Shown here: in pieces, positions 5,366 to 8,459 of the stretch | How positions within the stretch are numbered: the stretch's first letter is position 1 | Layout of the letters: each line of letters begins with the position of its first letter | DNA from: Jeotgalicoccus sp052093725 | GTDB lineage: Bacteria; Bacillota; Bacilli; Staphylococcales; Salinicoccaceae | NCBI GenBank assembly: GCA_052093725.1 | Contig: JBQDHL010000074.1 | Coordinates: 1-8,459, forward strand | Length of the DNA stretch: 8,459 nt | Direction of reading: 5' to 3' | Program-made: the position numbers and the translations under genes | Notes under the pieces: model-generated | Seen by the model: only the letters and a program-made list of their open reading frames with translations | Databases searched by the model: none | Told to the model about the DNA's origin: nothing

Positions 5366-7126
5366 TTATAGCACATGTGCGTGACCGCTGTAGACTACGC
5401 TCTGTTCGCTGTCGATCGTTATGAGCATGTTGTCTTTCAGCACTTCAAGCGCTTCTTTCGCTCCGACAATTGTCGGCAGTTCCAAGTTCAGTCCAACGAT
5501 TGCGCCCTGACTTGTCAGTCCGCCTTCAACTGTTATGAGACCTGCTGCTTTAATTAACAACGGTGTCATCAATGCGTCGACTGACTGAACAACGACAATC
5601 TTGTCAGTTGTATCTTTTTCTGCAAGCTCACTGTAGTTTTTTGCTGTAACAACTTCGCCTACCGCACTTTTATCGCCGATACCCTGTGCTTTAATCAGTG
5701 TATCTCCAACAACATGAAGTTTCATTAAGTTAGTCGTACCCGCACGGCCTGCCGGTACACCCGCAGTAATAATAATTAAATCGCCTTCGTTAGCATAGCC
5801 TTTTTCAAGCGTCGCCATAACCGAAGTATTTAACAAATCATCCGTATCTCTTTCCGCTGCTTTAACGATTGGGTTTACACCCCATACTAAGTTAAGCTGG
5901 CGTGCAACATGTCCGTAAGGTGTTACCGCTACGATGTTTGCATGAGGGCGGTATTTCGCGATCATTCTTGCTGTATGTCCGCTTTCTGTTGCTGCAACAA
6001 TTGCTTTACACTGCAAGTTCAAGGCAGTGTGTGCAACTGATACACCAATTGCAGTTACCATGTTTGTCTGTGTTGATTTCGTTCTGTCAGATAATAATTT
6101 CTTATAATCCTGAGCTTCTTCAGCCGATACTGCGATTTTCGACATTGTCAGTACCGCTTCAACCGGATATGCACCTGCTGCAGTTTCACCGCTCAGCATT
6201 ACCGCGTCTGTACCATCGTAAATTGCATTCGCCACGTCACTTGCCTCAGCACGTGTACATCTTGGATTCGTCTGCATTGAATCAAGCATCTGCGTTGCAG
6301 TAATAACAGGTTTACCCAGTAAATTACATTTTCTGATAAGTTCTTTCTGCATCATCGGCACTGTTTCCGGTGCGATTTCAACTCCAAGGTCTCCGCGGGC
6401 AACCATCAGACCGTCAGAAATTTTCAGGATTTCATCGATATTATCGATACCTTCCTGGTTTTCAATTTTAGGAATAATTTTAATAAATTCGCCTTCGTGA
6501 TTTTCAAGAAGTTCTCTAATTTCAAGTACGTCCTGTGCACGTCTCACGAAACTCGCTGCGATAAAGTCCACACCCTGCTCGATGCCGAATTTCACATCCG
6601 ATTTATCTTTATCAGTCAGACCCGGAAGTTTAACGCTGACACCTGGCACGTTAACACCTTTTTTATTTTTTAATAATCCATTATTTTTAACAGTTGTTGT
6701 AATAATTCCTGTATCTTTGTTCAGTTCACTAATTTCAAGTTCAACCAGACCATCATCCAGAAGAATAAAGTCTCCCGGCTCAACGTCGTCGATTAATCCT
6801 TCATAAGATACTGAGAAGCGTTCTGAATTACCAAGCACTTCAGTCATCGACACCTCAATCTGCTGTCCGCGAACAAGTTCAACCTGGCCGTTTTCCATAG
6901 AGTGAGTTCTGATTTCAGGTCCTTTAGTATCTAAAAGAATCCCTACTGTCTTATCTAAACGTTTCGCAACTTTTCTAATTGTGTCAATACGTGCCTGGTG
7001 CTCCGCATGGTCACCGTGTGAGAAGTTTAAACGTGCAACGTTCATACCCGCCATAATTACTTTTTCCAGTACCTCTTCAGATTCTGAAGCCGGTCCAATT
7101 GTACATACAATCTTTGTATTTCTCAT
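5366..7126 (-). CDS. pyk: Pyruvate kinase with extra C-terminal domain
   Basis: This 586-residue enzyme transfers phosphate from phosphoenolpyruvate to ADP, the last step of glycolysis. The opening MRNTKIVCTIGPAS, the substrate residues R32, N34, S36 and H37, the block LLDTKGPEIRT (64-74), catalytic K220 in KIIPKIENQEG, the metal ligands E222 and D246 (MVARGDLGVEI) and TATQMLDSM (276-284) are all present. Residues from about 480 onward form the extra C-terminal domain of Bacillus/Staphylococcus pyruvate kinases, which resembles the phosphohistidine domain of PEP-using enzymes. Its usual Thr-Ser-His reads T538-S539-Q540 here. The helix reads NPRCTRAEASD where Pro is usual for the Cys. The start at 7126 matches the family N-terminus and has AGGAGG 9 nt upstream; a longer frame adds 19 residues without similarity and would overlap pfkA. 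The gap to pfkA is 13 bp, and a lipoprotein gene follows after 18 bp. Confidence 0.97.
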   Translation of the reverse strand: MRNTKIVCTIGPASESEEVLEKVIMAGMNVARLNFSHGDHAEHQARIDTIRKVAKRLDKTVGILLDTKGPEIRTHSMENGQVELVRGQQIEVSMTEVLGNSERFSVSYEGLIDDVEPGDFILLDDGLVELEISELNKDTGIITTTVKNNGLLKNKKGVNVPGVSVKLPGLTDKDKSDVKFGIEQGVDFIAASFVRRAQDVLEIRELLENHEGEFIKIIPKIENQEGIDNIDEILKISDGLMVARGDLGVEIAPETVPMMQKELIRKCNLLGKPVITATQMLDSMQTNPRCTRAEASDVANAIYDGTDAVMLSGETAAGAYPVEAVLTMSKIAVSAEEAQDYKKLLSDRTKSTQTNMVTAIGVSVAHTALNLQCKAIVAATESGHTARMIAKYRPHANIVAVTPYGHVARQLNLVWGVNPIVKAAERDTDDLLNTSVMATLEKGYANEGDLIIITAGVPAGRAGTTNLMKLHVVGDTLIKAQGIGDKSAVGEVVTAKNYSELAEKDTTDKIVVVQSVDALMTPLLIKAAGLITVEGGLTSQGAIVGLNLELPTIVGAKEALEVLKDNMLITIDSEQSVVYSGHAHVL

Positions 7127-7135
7127 TATTCTTTT

Positions 7136-7142
7136 CCTCCTA
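7136..7142 (-). promoter_or_regulatory. pyk ribosome site overlapping the pfkA stop codon
   Basis: The minus strand reads TAGGAGG: the pfkA stop codon TAG (7140-7142) shares two bases with AGGAGG (7136-7141), which lies 9 nt before the pyk ATG. A ribosome finishing pfkA covers the pyk initiation region, which suggests translational coupling. It also fixes the pyk start at 7126. Confidence 0.8.
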
Positions 7143-8099
7143 TATTGAAAGCTCTTTTGAAAGCAGATAAATACTGTTGTCATATTGTTTATCGTGTACT
7201 TGTACGTACGTAAAATCTGTGGCTGTTAATTCATTTTTGGAAATACCCGCGCCAACACCCGATTGACCGTGCTGCAGCAGACTCACTGCGTAAGCACCAA
7301 GCCTCGAACCTATTACTCTGTCCGAAGCACTCGGTTTACCGCCGCGCTGAATATGTCCGAGAACACTGACCCTGGATTCTATATTAATATACTTTGCCAG
7401 TTCAGCGCTACAATATTCTGCAGACATGACTCCTTCAGCAACGACAATCAGAGAATGTTTCTTCCCGCGGTCAAGCCCCGCTTGAATACGTTCAGCAACA
7501 TCTTCCATTTTCGTATCCCGTTCCGGAATGAAAATCGTTTCAGCACCGGCAGCAAGTCCGGCATTTAAAGCAAGCTCACCTGAATCTCTGCCCATCACTT
7601 CTATGATAAACGTCCGCTCGTGACTCGTCGCCGTGTCACGAATTTTATCGATCATATCAACGATGGTATTTAATGCAGTATCATAACCGATTGTTACATC
7701 GGTTCCGACAATATCGTTATCAATCGTTGCCGGTACACCGACAGTTTTCACACCGAGTTCAGCAAGTTTAGAAGCACCCATATAAGTACCATCACCGCCG
7801 ATAACAACGAGCCCTTCAATACCGAGTGCTGTTAAATTATCAGCCGCTTTCTGTCTGCCTTCCAATGTTTTAAATTCCTCACAGCGTGCAGTATATAAAA
7901 ACGTGCCGCCCCGGTGAATCATATCACCGACATCACCGAGATTCATTCTGTTAATATCATTATTAATCAGTCCGTTAAAACCGTGACTCACAGCGTAAAC
8001 TTCCATATCATCATGAATCGCTTTACGCACAACCGCACGTACCGCTGCATTCATCCCCGGCGCATCGCCGCCGCTCGTTAAAACCGCAATCTTCCTCAT
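7140..8099 (-). CDS. pfkA: ATP-dependent 6-phosphofructokinase
   Basis: This 319-residue enzyme phosphorylates fructose 6-phosphate to fructose 1,6-bisphosphate, the committed step of glycolysis. Numbering agrees with E. coli PfkA. ATP site: TSGGDAPGMN (8-17), R72, GGDGT (101-105). Catalytic: TIDND, with T125, D127 and D129. Sugar site: R162, MGR at 169-171, E222, R243, H249, R252. Effector site: R21, R25, R154, E187. G104 marks ATP rather than pyrophosphate use. Position 124, usually Gly in ATP enzymes, is Ala. Family length is about 319-322. The start at 8099 gives the conserved MRKIAVLTSGGD and has AGGTGG 9 nt upstream; the ATG two codons earlier is only 3 nt from it, and a longer frame adds 11 unlike residues. 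It is the first gene of the unit with pyk. In staphylococci accA/accD usually precede pfkA; those genes would lie beyond the window. Confidence 0.97.
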   Translation of the reverse strand: MRKIAVLTSGGDAPGMNAAVRAVVRKAIHDDMEVYAVSHGFNGLINNDINRMNLGDVGDMIHRGGTFLYTARCEEFKTLEGRQKAADNLTALGIEGLVVIGGDGTYMGASKLAELGVKTVGVPATIDNDIVGTDVTIGYDTALNTIVDMIDKIRDTATSHERTFIIEVMGRDSGELALNAGLAAGAETIFIPERDTKMEDVAERIQAGLDRGKKHSLIVVAEGVMSAEYCSAELAKYINIESRVSVLGHIQRGGKPSASDRVIGSRLGAYAVSLLQHGQSGVGAGISKNELTATDFTYVQVHDKQYDNSIYLLSKELSI

Positions 8100-8132
8100 G
8101 CCCATCACCCACCTATTAGTCCATTTAAACAT

Positions 8133-8150
8133 AGCATAATTATGCTTTCA
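8133..8150. promoter_or_regulatory. 14-bp perfect palindrome upstream of pfkA, candidate operator/promoter
   Basis: AGCATAATTATGCT (8133-8146) is a perfect palindrome 34 bp before the pfkA start codon. On the minus strand it contains CATAAT (5 of 6 to the -10 consensus), but no clear -35 is found 17 nt upstream. The same strand reads TGAAAGCATAATTA (8137-8150), which matches the left half of a cre site (TGAAAGC) but departs from it in the right half. Likely part of the pfkA control region; details are uncertain. Confidence 0.4.
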
Positions 8151-8244
8151 CGGTCTATCTATTTGACATGGAAATGTTAGTAATTCGGGGTGAGGAAGAA
8201 TACGCGGTGATTAGTTTGGTTCTTTGAATGAGTAAACGTGTTAG
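8151..8244. other. Intergenic stretch upstream of pfkA with no clear gene
   Basis: Between the palindrome near pfkA and the repeat array I find no coding region, tRNA or terminator. A TTGACA hexamer occurs on the plus strand (8163-8168), but no -10 follows at the right distance. A plus-strand frame of 19 codons is discussed among the rejected items. Together with the flanking elements, the gene-free region runs from 8100 to the window end. Confidence 0.5.
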
Positions 8245-8432
8245 TCGGTCAATGAGCATCGTTCATTGGCACACTAACCCCTCTACTGTGACAATGAACA
8301 CAACTCTCTGTCACATTAACCCCTCTACTGTGACAATGAACACAACTCTCTGTCACATTAACCCCTCTACTGTGACAATGAACGCAACTCTCTGTCACAC
8401 TAACCTCTCTACTGTGACAATGAACGCAACTC
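8245..8432. repeat. Tandem repeat array, 42-bp hairpin units
   Basis: About 4.5 units of exactly 42 bp: a degenerate copy (8245-8286), two identical copies (8287-8328, 8329-8370), a copy with three substitutions (8371-8412) and a truncated copy (8413-8432). Each intact unit carries TGTGACA and TGTCACA, perfect 7-bp inverted arms, around a 15-nt loop, followed by a 13-nt spacer. Arms lie at 8287-8293/8309-8315, 8329-8335/8351-8357 and 8371-8377/8393-8399. In the degenerate copy this stem is lost, but a different 8-bp stem (8248-8255 with 8263-8270) is possible. There are no unique spacers, so it is not a CRISPR array. It lies about 145 bp upstream of pfkA. Confidence 0.9.
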
Positions 8433-8459
8433 CCAAACACCCCACCAAACAAAAAACGC

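Noticed and set aside
7127..7183. Longer pyruvate kinase start adding 19 residues
   Set aside because: The extra residues do not resemble the family, would overlap the end of pfkA, and the AGGAGG site clearly serves the ATG at 7126.
8100..8132. Longer PfkA start adding 11 residues
   Set aside because: The family begins with M(R/K)KIAVLTSGGD. The AGGTGG site is placed for 8099, and the extension would cover that ribosome site.
8168..8227. Plus-strand 19-codon frame (MEMLVIRGEEEYAVISLVL)
   Set aside because: There is no ribosome site, it is too short to judge, and it is not conserved with anything I recognise.
8245..8432. CRISPR array
   Set aside because: The units are contiguous and near-identical over the full 42 bp, with no unique spacers and no cas genes nearby.
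8249..8452. Minus-strand 67-codon frame with repeated CVHCHSRGV-type units
   Set aside because: It opens only because the 42-bp repeat is a multiple of three. It would start with TTG without a visible ribosome site, and the unit is explained by a DNA hairpin repeat. The Cys/His motifs are likely accidental.

Overview
This window looks like chromosomal core metabolism from a low-to-moderate GC member of the Staphylococcaceae. The proteins are closest in style to Staphylococcus/Bacillus enzymes: a 586-residue pyruvate kinase with the extra C-terminal domain, a 319-residue PfkA ending in LSI, and CitZ followed by Icd. By eye the base composition is less AT-rich than S. aureus, so I would guess a relative such as Jeotgalicoccus, Salinicoccus or Nosocomiicoccus. 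The genus is inference. All six genes lie on the minus strand, so transcription runs from high to low coordinates.

Layout in the direction of transcription: a tandem-repeat array of 42-bp hairpin units (8245-8432); a short promoter region; pfkA (7140-8099); pyk (5366-7126); an acidic lipoprotein gene (4589-5347); a strong terminator (4532-4570); a 342-bp intergenic region rich in inverted repeats and promoter-like motifs; citZ (3079-4194); icd (1784-3052); a terminator (1719-1745) overlapped by a good promoter; an AbgT-family transporter gene (112-1686); a terminator (70-103); and a second tandem repeat of 41-bp period, cut by the window edge (1-60).

The genes form three transcription units. 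pfkA-pyk-lipoprotein carries the committed step and the last step of glycolysis plus an unrecognised surface protein, with gaps of 13 and 18 bp. citZ-icd carries the entry of acetyl-CoA into the TCA cycle and the NADPH-forming oxidative decarboxylation. The abgT-like gene stands alone as a probable sulfonamide / p-aminobenzoyl-glutamate transporter.

The genes themselves are ordinary. I see no phage, transposon, defence or biosynthetic system. The less expected signals are non-coding: (i) two unrelated-sequence but similarly built tandem hairpin repeats (41 and 42 bp) at the two ends; (ii) a citZ upstream region with a near-perfect 23-bp palindrome, a cre-like site, a 10-bp inverted repeat, and a CcpC-type box beside an extended -10; (iii) a GC-rich, nested-stem segment of about 80 nt between two AT-rich stretches; and (iv) a promoter whose start point falls at the base of the icd terminator hairpin.
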